Positions 51,709 to 62,618 of a stretch of DNA of 64,000 nt are shown one piece after another. The stretch spans positions 1 to 64,000 of the forward strand of contig JAWPGT010000040.1 of assembly GCA_034638255.1 (NCBI GenBank), given 5' to 3'. Every line of letters begins with the position of its first letter. Position 1 is the first letter of the stretch. The notes beneath the pieces are model-generated. The model worked only from the letters and a program-made list of their open reading frames with translations. It was not told where the DNA came from and did not search any database. Source of the stretch: Coprinus comatus (lineage: Eukaryota > Basidiomycota > Agaricomycetes > Agaricales > Agaricaceae). The position numbers were made by a program, and so were the translations under genes.

Positions 51709-52937
51709 GAGAGTCTCGCAAACTCGATTAAAAATCTTGAAAAATGCCTTGGACCCTTGTTATCCTGCGCATTAAACGTTTTACTAGCGATTTCCCTCAA
51801 AATCTCATCACCAAGCTGAGTGTGATCATAGGTCGTCGCCAGAACATGTAAACATGTTGCCAAGGTTTCTGGTAGATGTTCGAAGAATTGGAGGTTCTGG
51901 ATGATATTCATATGTGTGGCAACGATTTGGTTGTGGTGTTTGACGGAAACACATATAACCTTCATGGCGCCAAGTTTGACATTCTCTACCTTCATGTACT
52001 GTTCCTTTTCAAGTACATGATACACTGGTTTGACCAAGCAACTGACACCAATGATCAACATACAGTCAAAGTAACCAAAGACAAAAATGCACCTGACGAA
52101 CGCCTCTCATTCGGCACTTGTAGTCTACATCCTTAGTGTCTGTAATCTGACCGAATCCGGAGCTTGTGCTACATGTATACCCATAGGAATGGCAATAGCT
52201 ACAAACGGAAAGTGAGAAAAAAACATTCAATCGAGCCACAATGAAACTCACGAGATTCTGCTATTGAATTCAAGAACATATTTCCTTGGAATTGTAGGTG
52301 GACGTTATGCAAATTAAGTTTTGCCAGGAAAGCATTCTTTTCCGCCTGATAACACGATTAGAAACACAGTCATAACAACCGAAAACATAGATAAAAGCCA
52401 CCTTGGTCAATGATGATCTCAGCAACGATACAAACCACTCCAACAACATATTAAACTGCTCATTATTTTGATCCTTCAACGACCAAACTAAACCAAAAAA
52501 AAAAAACCCATCAGATATCAACCACACAAAGCGAAAGCATACGAAAAAAAAATAACAAACAGACCCACTCTGCTGTTTCAACATTGCTATCAACACATCC
52601 GGCATAATCACAATCCACCCCTTTAGTAACCACACCACCATTATTCAATCCTGGTGAAACACCCACACCCACACCCACACCCACACCCACACCAACACCC
52701 AACGATGACGACAACGACTTCCTTTGTTGTTGTCCTGTCATACCAATTCCAAAAGCCATCCCTTCATATTGTTGAAAAGTCTCTTCAATCTCTTCCAACA
52801 AATCCACCATTATTCGTCTTACTATCGTACGCCGCGCATAATCTATGAACTTCAACAGCATCAATAGTTGAAATATCCTTTGCTGTTCTTGTCGTTGTCA
52901 TTGCCCTGGGAGTCGTCCTCGCGGGTTGTTGTGACAT
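51709..52937 (-). pseudogene. CND1 5' third, duplicated and truncated
   Basis: Same exons as 17,392-18,657, ending abruptly at the Gypsy-C LTR, so only the N-terminal part remains. Compared with the full gene it has a 57-bp in-frame deletion after the first codons, three extra codons in ETLATCLHVLATTY, and a longer Gly-Val repeat (near 52,665-52,700). Frames are otherwise kept. It cannot make condensin, but an N-terminal fragment could be expressed. Confidence 0.9.
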
Positions 52938-53952
52938 TAGTGAAGGATTGTCGTTTTCTGTGAGTGAATTGAGATTATTTCTAGACGGTGTTGCTCTGGA
53001 TAACGTCCTCTTGTGTATGGGTATAGTTGATCACAAACAAAACTATACGTCCACTGGAAAGGTTCTGTTATGTCACGTGTAACTAACTATACTCTATCTA
53101 ACTGGCAGTTGAAACCGCGACTCGCTACTGTTTCTTTGAAATACAGAATAACCCGTATAGTAGGTCTCTGTTCAAGCCTATCTCCACTCAAATTAATCTT
53201 TCAAACATTGTGTGACTAGTTGTGTATGTCCGGTGCTTTGGTTGGCCAAAGATATTAGAGAGGTAGGAGAGAGAATTTGGCAGTGATGTTCGTCAAATAT
53301 ATACGCCACGTGAAGAAACACTGCAGTAACCAGTAGTATCCTCGATGAGAATGACTGGAAATATCAGTATAACAATGCAACGAGAATACTAGACTCAAAG
53401 TCTACACCTTATCAACAGCTGTTATCAAATAGGCATGTACTTGTCATCGTCAATGGTCATGGCCCCCCTCAATTTCAAACAAAGACCTCGTACTTGCTTC
53501 TCATCATTCCGGACCCGAACACCTAGCTTTCAACCCCAATCTCAGCCTCGATCTGCTTCAGTTGAAACCCCATATATTAATATACTCGAGTACAATTTGT
53601 AAAAATAAAGTAGAGATGTGTATTTCATTCGGGAAGGCGTGGAGACAAATATCCATGTGTATGTGGAGGGTACGAGTTTAAATATGGGTGCTGTCTAAGT
53701 GAATGGCTTGCAGCAAGATGAATGATGCATTTAAGGAAGGCAATGTTTTTCTCAGTCGACAATTTCATTAGTTTTAAAGATGCAAAATGAAGTATACTGG
53801 GGTGTTTGAATACAAATTGAACAAATCCCCACAACGTGACGACAACGACCTCCCTCATTTCCTACATCTGACAACTCCTTTACTCCCAGGAAGATTACAA
53901 TCCTAACTCATCGTTTCGAGGATTAGATCAATGGGGTTGGTTAGTGTCTTCG

Positions 53953-56236
53953 TTATGAGTCGGGGACGGAGTGCGTGAGGCATTTGGGCGTACTGGAAGT
54001 CCGTATATGCTCTACTCTACCCGACCTTTCACCACTAGATCCAATGTCCTGATATCGACGCCATAACTCCTTCAATTTGTTGTTGAAATCATCTATCAGG
54101 GCCCATACAGGCTTCAGGTCTTCTTGCCAGCGAGGATGAGAGAGTGTGCGTGGAATGGTGAATTTATCTGGGTGGAGAACCGAATCTCTTGAAGGTGAGT
54201 CTTGAATGTGTTCTTCAGCAGCGGATAGTATTGCACTGAAAGTTGACTCGAGGAGAGGGCGTTCTTCGGGTAGTCCATATGAGTGTTGTACAATGTGTTT
54301 AGTGTAGAGGAAGATGCGATCCAATGATTTGTCTTTGGCAATGAGACGCTTCAAGGCAAGGTTTTCTATGATTTTGAGGAAGCTATCTGTATTGGCTGAG
54401 GAATAATGGTGGTCAGAGAGAGATGACAGAGTAGATAAGAAGACGAACCAGAGTAGATAAAGCATTCATTACAATCCACAAGCAGATCACCAAGTATGGG
54501 TGCAACAACCTCATAGTCCGTCGAGTCCACAAAACGAAAGGCGTAGGTGAATGCGTAGACCAACCAACCACAGTAATGCTCTGAACCACGATCCGCATCC
54601 CGGTATTTGTTGACGAGATGACGTATGTGAGTAAGTGATGTCCTTCGACGCTTGCACAGCTCATCCAAAATGGGACGTGTCGAATACCACTCCAACAAAT
54701 TGTGATCAATCACATCACAAACAATAGCAACTGCATTCTCTGGAGTAACCCACGTAGTCTCAGATCTCCTCAAGCCAGAGACAATTTCTTTTATGAAATC
54801 TGGAGCAAACATTGTTAAAAAAGAATATGACCAATGCATAGCTTGACACTTACCGATCCAACTAAAATAACTAAGAGATGACGATAGCCCTATAAAATTT
54901 GACCGAGCCTGAATACCAGTATTTCCCAAGGTCATATTGCACTCTGCATATGCCTCACTAATCCCTGTGGTGCAAAGAGCCTCCCAGCGTACCCGATTGT
55001 CATTATTATTCTCCGTAAATAACCTCAATAAATCGAGTCCCTCCCATTCCCACTTGACAGTGTTATGTTCTTTTTCTTTCAGCTTCATCCGTGACTCCTG
55101 GCAAGAAGCAAAGACCATACAGCAGTACACATGCTCAGCAACCTTAGTCGTTTGCCTGTATTCTTGTGATATCCATGACAATTGATGATAAATTGATTCA
55201 ACAGCACCCATCCCCCTTTTCCACCTTTTTACGCTCCTAGTGTCGTAATCTAACCAACTGTGAATACCCTCCCAATATTTTAACCACTGAAATTCAGCAT
55301 TAAACAGCAACAACCGGAGAACGTAGGTAAGGCCTTGAAGTAAGAGGTGAAATAACCAAGATTGAGGTGATCTGTATGGACAAAGTACAGGTGGGCTCTT
55401 CTGGGGTGATATGATTCCAAAAGTACGCCAGATAAGTTGTCCAGTTGGGAGAATCGAGGTAAAGAGGATAAAGGAACCCAATATGGCGACAAGTATAGTT
55501 ATGGGTATTGATGCAAGTGAGTTCGATTCCCATTGCGAAACCATGAACCCAACGAAGAAGAGTCCAAGTGCGAGGAGAAGGAAGAGTGGTAACATGTTTA
55601 GAAGTGCCAGAACACCCCAGGACCGGAGGCTCTCGTGACGTTGGTATTGAAGTAACAAGTCATCTTTGTTCGACACCCCTGTGAAGTTCTTACCAAACTG
55701 TCGCAGCCATTGTAGACAAACAATTCCTCCCACAACCGCCACAAGACTCAGTGCGAGACTCACCGAGTACAATGCATTGATACGCTGGGCGTAGAGGGAT
55801 GGTACAGCTTCTGGGTTGAGGTCAATTGGAAGATTTGGTTGTGGGTTTGATTGGTTGCTGAGTTGCTGGATGAGTGTTTGTAGTAAGAGTACCGTCTTCT
55901 CTGCAGGGTCACCCTGTACTGCCTTTGCGGCTTCGATGGTGAAAGCTGTGACGATTCCTGAAAAGAGACCGGCCTGTAGAGCATCGTCAGGAGCATGTTC
56001 AGAGTGTAAGATCATACTTACGAATATCAGAAGATTTTGTAATTCTCCTGTCCAACTCTCATACGTTTCTTTCGTGAGGAGCTCTCCCTTTTTATTCAAA
56101 TCTTCCCATCGTTTCGCATCAGCCTGTTCGTCAAGAATCTTCAAGTTCTGAGTGCACATATATAAGGATTTGTTTTGACTGATGACCCTCCAACGAGTTC
56201 ACTGCTTACCGGATCTATGCCTTTCGAAGCTGTCAT
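53953..56236 (-). CDS. DUF6535 family protein, copy C (best preserved)
   Basis: Start MTASKGIDP at 56,236, first intron 56,209-56,148 (GTAAGC...CTCAG), then a frame open for nearly 600 codons to 54,366. It contains the DUF6535 core (KGELLTKETYESWTGELQ), a soluble helix pair, and hydrophobic segments VSLALSLVAVVGGIVCLQWL and LLNMLPLFLLLALGLFFVGF typical of membrane helices. A further in-frame intron (GTAAGTG...CTCCAG near 54,855-54,800) and one near 54,470-54,370 lead to the C-terminal exon (KDKSLDRIFLYTKHIVQHSY), ending at 53,953. The C-terminal tail is shorter than in copy B because about 430 bp is deleted. Function unknown; probably a membrane protein. Confidence 0.8.
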
Positions 56237-56470
56237 GATCACATACCTGCTGTCAGTAATCATTCAAAGTAAAATCAAATAAAAGAACTGCTTGAGGACG
56301 TCAGGATATTTATTCTGGTTGAAGTCAATCACAACGCACCCCACAAGGTAAATTAGACATAACAAAAATATTTGTGGTTGCTCAAGCAGTCGTTGAAAGG
56401 TAGGAAGGCAGATGGTTCGTGGATGGGGTATTAAGAACCTCAAGGTAATCATTCAACGCCCAGTATTCCT

Positions 56471-57014
56471 TATACTATATCAGTGATTGGAAACACGTAC
56501 TTACTGCACATTTGTCTGGCGCCTACTACTACATGAGGAGTTGTTATTCGGCTCGTTCAGCATACTTCGGTCCTCGATGCATTATCAATCATGGAGAAAA
56601 TATCATAGCCTTTGTACACGTACTAGAGGAGATCTCATTCAAGGAATGACCACCTTGTTCACTCCAACACAATAGCTATGTATTCATCTTCGGAAATATA
56701 TACAGCTCTCCATGCAAATTAACGGTGATTGAGAGCCAAAGTGTTTTGATTTACCCTGAGATAAGAATCTTGACATTCAACATGACCAGATTAAATTTGG
56801 ACCGTCCTGGCATGTTAGAAGACAAATGCAGCACAACATGTGGAATTCTCCGTATTCACATCATCCCCGAACTGAATTTCTTTACCTTCCTAGAAACATC
56901 AAACTAGCAAGCCCTGAGCCTAATGTCGAAAGAAGTTTATATGAGACAAGATAACACATTTGTGCATCATGGTTGACAGTGCCTAGATTGGCGCTGGGTC
57001 AGTCCCATGTCCAT
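56471..57014. other. Anonymous sequence
   Basis: No gene or repeat recognised. A few short open frames show no protein-like pattern. Confidence 0.4.
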
Positions 57015-57165
57015 CCAAGCGTAGTTCTAATGATAATTCTATGGATGTTGACAAAGATGGAGAAGGATCAGGTGACGATGAAGTTCAGGACGATGATTCA
57101 ATGTCTGTTGATGGTGAAGAACCACGAACACCAAAGAAAAAGAAGCCCAGACCATCACCTGTAGT
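57015..57165 (+). pseudogene. Inverted CND1 exon fragment
   Basis: The plus strand reads an acidic segment with DSMSVDGEEPRTPKKKKPRP, the same as the acidic linker of CND1 at about 16,500-16,640 on the minus strand. Only about 150 bp is present. It lies outside the segmental duplication and in opposite orientation, so it came from a separate event. Several substitutions separate it from the parent. Confidence 0.85.
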
Positions 57166-58850
57166 TCCCAGATATAGCCTAATATTAGAGGTGCCGGTCG
57201 AGAAGACTAACGCCTCTAAGAGTAGGCGTTTTTAGGAGATTACGCACCCGTCGATATTCCGGGGATAAATCCCAAGTTCTTAGTGAATATTTTCGCTCAC
57301 AACCTGATGTCCCCCCACCTCCCACATATTAGTCACGTGTATATTTCATCTGACCGTGAGTCTTTCTGTTTTTTTCCCATTAGACTATGTTGTGAGTCCG
57401 ATTGCTCCGATAGTTCCATATGTTCCCGGTGTTCATAGATATGATTAATATAACTTGATATGTTTTTTTAATGTACATATCATCAGCCCGAGCTCCACTC
57501 ACTCCCGAGTCATGTCGTATATTACACATGTACCCGTATGTTCTCGGTGATCATAGATATATGTAATTACTCTAATATGTCTTTTTTCTTTCTTTTTTTA
57601 AAAAATTTACATGTCATGTCAACTGTGTTCTAGTCCGACCTCCACTCACTCACAAGTCAGGTAACACATGTCTTATTACATGTCTATCCCCCATATATCC
57701 CGTTCATTTGTCATTGTTCATATGATATTATGGTATATATTATGTTATGTTTAAAATGATGATAAGCCTGTTTTTGCATCTAGCGTCCACGCTCCCATGT
57801 TTGTTTTAATCTATAATACTGCTAAGGTCTAAAACTGTTTGAAACTATTGTAGAATTCTGATTCTAAGTATGATTCTTTATGTCTCTTTTTTAAAAGAAG
57901 AAACATGTACATCCGACACCTCATTCCCTGAAGTCGTCGGAATTAAAATGATCGGGGAATGAGTACTCATTCCCCGATCATTTTAATTATGTGCGGAACT
58001 GTCAAGGTGCTCCATCCGCTCCTGTCCAACTTATCAAGTGGTGTCATCTCTGAGGAATCAGTTTACATCCGACTCCGAGGCAGGTGAAGTCCATACTCCC
58101 ATGTTTGTTCTAATCTATAATACTGGTAGGAAGGTCTAAAACTGTATAACATTATAGTACTATGTTATCCAATTCTTTTTAAAAAAAGAAAAAAAGAAAT
58201 GTGTACATCTATTACTTCTTTCCCTCCGCTTACTCTCTGATTTAATAAAAGTTGTCGGATCATTTCCTGAAGACTTTGGGCCACCAAACTCCACGGCCAC
58301 CCAAAGAACTCCACTTTTCATGAACCCACGGCATCCGCGTTTTAATTGTATGGAAGACTTCGGGTACTACACGGCCACCAAATTTCAATTATGGCATGGT
58401 CATTGGTGTCCGTTCAATGCATTCGACTATGACATATATCCCGCTTTTTATCATAGCAAGCCTATCTCTGTGTGTTTTTGCATTCGGACTTCTATAGCTA
58501 GTCTGTATTAATTCATATGAGGTCTAAGACTTTAAGACATATAAGTCTATGAGTTTGTTCAGAAAGAAATGTATGAATCAATTGATTCTGTTTACTACAT
58601 CACATTGTGTGGACAATTTCAAATTCAATAGAAGTTGTCATAACTGACGCCCCAATCACTTTAATTACACGGAACTGTCAAGATGCCCTACTGATCTGTC
58701 TAATTATAATTTAGTCATATTTTTAATTATGTGGACGAGACCACTATTGTAGCCTATGACCTGTCCTTGCCTCTTTTACATTTGGTACCTTGTTTTTTTT
58801 GTTCAATAGGACGCACTTGACCTCCTTTTTGATTTTGTTCATAGTTGGGT
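57166..58850. repeat. AT-rich degenerate repeats
   Basis: Repeated blocks: the phrase ctcccatgtttgtt plus tctataatactg occurs at about 57,793 and 58,096; gcggaactgtcaagg-type sequence at about 57,993 and 58,665; ccactcactc phrases near 57,500 and 57,645. The organisation suggests an old tandem duplication of about 300-670 bp. No coding sequence is supported. Confidence 0.55.
57941..57988. repeat. 48-bp perfect palindrome
   Basis: Starts aattaaaatgatcgggg and is its own reverse complement around the centre gagtactc (57,961-57,968). There is no spacer. Confidence 0.95.
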
Positions 58851-58911
58851 GATCATGTCTTGCATATTTACATCAGGTAGGATGAACACTAGGCTATCAG
58901 TCATGACAAGT

Positions 58912-59102
58912 CTGCGGGAGAATTGTGGAAGCTGTCAGACATGGTACATTTGTGGAAGAGTCGCGGAAGCTGTCAGACATGGTACATTGGCGGGAGAATT
59001 GCGGACTCAGAAGCTGTCAGCCATGGTACGTTGGTGGGCTGTCAGTAACGGTACGTTGTCAGGAGAATTGTAGAAGCTGTCACCCATGGTATGTTGGCGG
59101 GA
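58912..59102. repeat. Minisatellite, about 40-45 bp units
   Basis: Four to five imperfect units around agctgtcagacatggtac and cgggagaattg between 58,912 and 59,102, directly downstream of the KDZ transposase gene. Confidence 0.75.
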
Positions 59103-59135
59103 CATTATTTGTACATACATTCAAAAACATATCAT

Positions 59136-62100
59136 TCACTCTACTAACAAGGGGTCCATAACTCCAACTATCATCTCTAACTCTTCCTGTACCTGAGCTT
59201 CCTCAGATTCCCCTTGTGCTTCAGCTTCAAGTTCTTCCTGTAGCTCTTGACTGACATCATGCTGATCATTTTGTATGTCTAGTGGGGCGGCGTCCAGGTT
59301 TTCGGACTCGGGGGGTGACATTAGAACCGTTGCCATAGAACCTGAGATATGAGCAACGGCAACTCCAGTGGATAAGGTAAAGTTGTATTTCTCAGCGGCT
59401 TTGCATAAACGTTCACGGTGTTGCTGATTGGCAAGTTTGAAGCGTGTTTGGCGGAGGTGTATTTGATGAGCCATCAGTGGATCTGTTTGAGAATAGTAAA
59501 TTTTCATTTGCTCCAGGAACTGTTCTTCGTCGTTCATGAATGTCAGAAAACGTGACATTTCTATCTCTAGGTGTTCGATTTCTTCCTGTGCACGCTGTAT
59601 TTTGAAGTGCTTATCCAATAATGTCCTTGACTTTACACCTGCCCAAGGCTTTTGTCGAATGTCTTCACGTGAATTTGCCAAAATATCAAATTCTGAAATG
59701 AAAGCATACTCCAGTACTTCAGACCACTCCAATTTATCACGTGGTGGAGTAAGACGTTTTGCTGCTTTATTAAATTGGTCAAGTGCCACTCTGATTGCAG
59801 AGGATCGGGATCTGAGACTGTTTGAAATATGTTCGCGTAGTTTGTAGCCTGGAAAAGTAATAGAGTTAAGATCCAAGTAGTTACTAGTAATAAAGAAAAT
59901 GAAGGGATGGCTTACACATTCCCGATTGATTCATTTTCCCCAATTCGAACACTCGTTTGACAACCAGTTTCTCAAGTTTGTCCAAACAAATCTGGTACTC
60001 TCGGTGGACCACAAGATCTTGAACCCTGAGCCAGTTCTCATCAAGTTCCACCCATCGTTGTGTGATCCCAAGTTTTAGCTCAAGCTCATGAATGCGAAGA
60101 AGATATTTCTCCGCCAGCTCAAGATTATGACGCCGTTCAGTTTCTTTTTTAGTAGTAACTCGAACGTCAGTCCTTTCATTGGTTATGTCAAACGGAGTTG
60201 TGATGGACCAATTACGCGAAGCTTCTAACTTCTTACTAGAATTCATACATCAGAATTCTATAATAGAAACTTCTGAGAATATAGATACAGCCACTTACCT
60301 GAGAATGTTATATTTTTCCAACGTTTGGAGATAATCAATTTCATGTGTTACTACTGGTGGCTCCTTTGTCCTACTTGTCAGATAAGCCTTTTCCTCCGCT
60401 AGCCATTGATCAAATACGTTGTCATCAATGATCCCGTGAGTAAGTTTTGCTTGTTGAAATGTGATTTGATCTGCCAAGATCTCCTTTGCACGTTTATAGT
60501 GAGCAACCATGAAAGAACCTACACGTAATGTAACAAGAATCATGAATGAGAATTATGAGATAGTAAGAGGAGATAACAAATTTAAAATACATACTGATAC
60601 CTTCATAAATATCAGTTTCATTGAGATGTCGGAGGAAGTTTATAATACGTTGGCGGCGATGAAATTTACTTGAATGTCGAGTAGAAGCCGCAAGATCATT
60701 TGTTTTTGAAAAAAGTCTTTCAGCACCCTCGAGGTCACTAAGGCCGAGGCCCTTGCGATAAGTTGCTAGGTAGTCCAGTTGACACAGTCGATTATGGGCA
60801 TGTCCATGGAATGATCCGACAAGTGACGTGTATTTTTGTTTCTGTGCTTGCGGACCAAGGCCACTGCGACTGAGTGTTTTTTGAAACCTACACCCGATAT
60901 CATAACCTACACCCAATCCTGAGCCAAAGGCATTCATTAAGTTTTCTGCTACTGCAAGGCCATATTGAGAACTAGAATGGGTTTTATTTAATTTTATGCA
61001 TGATAATTATAGAACTTAAATTCAACTTACCCTTCTCCAGAACGAATCATATCCATAAATAGAAGAATGGTTCCATGCCTGCACAACGCCACGAACACAC
61101 CATTCTCTTCGAAGATACTCCATGACTTTCCTGTTTTTTCACTCGACATGTTTTTCCACCTTTCAGAACAGGGTGTATCATTGTTCTATTCATAATATAA
61201 CTCAATAAGGTATATAAAAAAGAAAGAAAGTTCAAACTCACCTTCAGCTTCTCCGAGTTTTCCTCTGTTACCACAGCTGGCTCTACTCCGTGTAGATCTA
61301 ACAACCACTTCTGAGCTTCTGAGTGAGGTAAGTAGTAGTCGCTGGAAACCTCACGGCCATCAGGAAGTTCATTTACGAGTCGTGTCATTGTCACATCCCC
61401 ATCATTTATTTCTCCAACTCCAGAATAGTCTACAAGCTCGCGTTTGGGAATTCTCTTCAAAGAATTATTCCCATCCATTGTGATTAGCATCCTGAACTCC
61501 ATTTCCTTTTCATCCTTCAAATGGTAAGTACAAGGCGGGCATGCATGCTCCAGTCGCCATTTTGGGTGGTCCCGCCCAAGCGCCTTTTGAACTCTATTGT
61601 TCACTTCGTCAAGTATGGCAAGAAAGGTATCTTGGCAAATGGAGAATTGCTTGCTAATGTGTTGTTTGAATGGTTTCTAACATGTTTGTTTCAACATATT
61701 ACATTTTTGAAGATAATAAAAAGGGACGTACTCGATGGATATCAAGGACTGATTCAACAAAGTTCTGAATTGCCATACGAGCACATCGGAGAGATAAGCA
61801 ACGAAAAAGCTCCAACGTTCGAATAGTTACAGCCATGTGAGGGTTGTAAGGTGCGCAGGGAATCAATCCATGGCCTACTAAGGCAGCAGCAATTCCGTTG
61901 TCCCCTTCAACCAAATGAATAGATTTCAAGTATGTACCTGTCCGATAATATATATAAATTTGAGAATAAACGAATATTGAGAGGGAGGCTACTCACCGTA
62001 AGTATCAACTACAGTAACCTCATACATGCCTTGAGATGGACCTCGATGATTCATCAATGGATCATCCATCCAAAGGCCCTCTTTGGTTGTAGAGGAAGAG

Positions 62101-62618
62101 TTCCACAGCAAGTATCGATCTACCATATAGTCCAATTGTTCGGAAAACCCTAAATTACGTTTCAAGACACGATCCCTCCGATCTCTGGTATCTTTTGGAT
62201 GCAGAATTGGCCTGGAATGCATGAGAATAATGTTAGTAGTATTTTGGTTGAGCATGCGGCATAACTCACCTAGCTTTCCGTAGTTCTTGCACAATCACTT
62301 CTTCAATTTCCCCCCCCTCGTGGCTTGTTATTGGGAAATCAAAATCATTTGTTCCGTCAAAGTCCATTGGGGCGTAAGTTTCATTTTCACCACCAGTATC
62401 ATTCACTGAAATGTATATGTTATCAGTGTACATAGGTCAATAGTTGTGAGACGTACCATTGTCATTGGTTGAAGAGCTTGCGATGTGTTCCTCATATCGG
62501 AGTTTCTGTTTCTTCTGCCCAGACAAAGTTTGTGGTGGTTTCAAGACACCACCATGAGATTCCGATATGCATAGTTTTCGAGAGACAAGGCTTCTTGTCC
62601 TATTGCTTCGGTTATGCA
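59136..62618 (-). CDS. KDZ (Kyakuja-Dileera-Zisupton) family DNA transposase
   Basis: A multi-exon gene from MHNRSNRTRS (62,618) to a TGA at 59,136. Order: a basic N-terminus with KKQKLRYEE; the conserved segment LDYMVDRYLLWNSSSTTKEG; a helical domain (SIHLVEGDNGIAAALVGHGL to QNFVESVLDIHR); a short Cys segment (HACPPCTY) followed by the catalytic MDGNNSLKR (first Asp); GYDIGCRFQKTL (second Asp); GSFHGHAHNRLCQL; and LSDLEGAERLFSKTNDLA (Glu). A C-terminal coiled-coil region with the Zisupton-type helical tail follows, ending acidic. Catalytic residues D-D-E are present and I see no clear stop or frameshift, so the gene may be intact. The family mobilises large elements in basidiomycetes, often with TET/JBP genes. 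I could not find terminal inverted repeats. Confidence 0.88.

Larger units (their letters stand above)
51709..56470. repeat. Segmental duplication, unit 2 (partner 17,392-22,556)
   Basis: See unit 1. Orientation is the same (direct repeat) and the units are about 34 kb apart. The left edge coincides exactly with the end of the Gypsy-C LTR. Confidence 0.92.
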
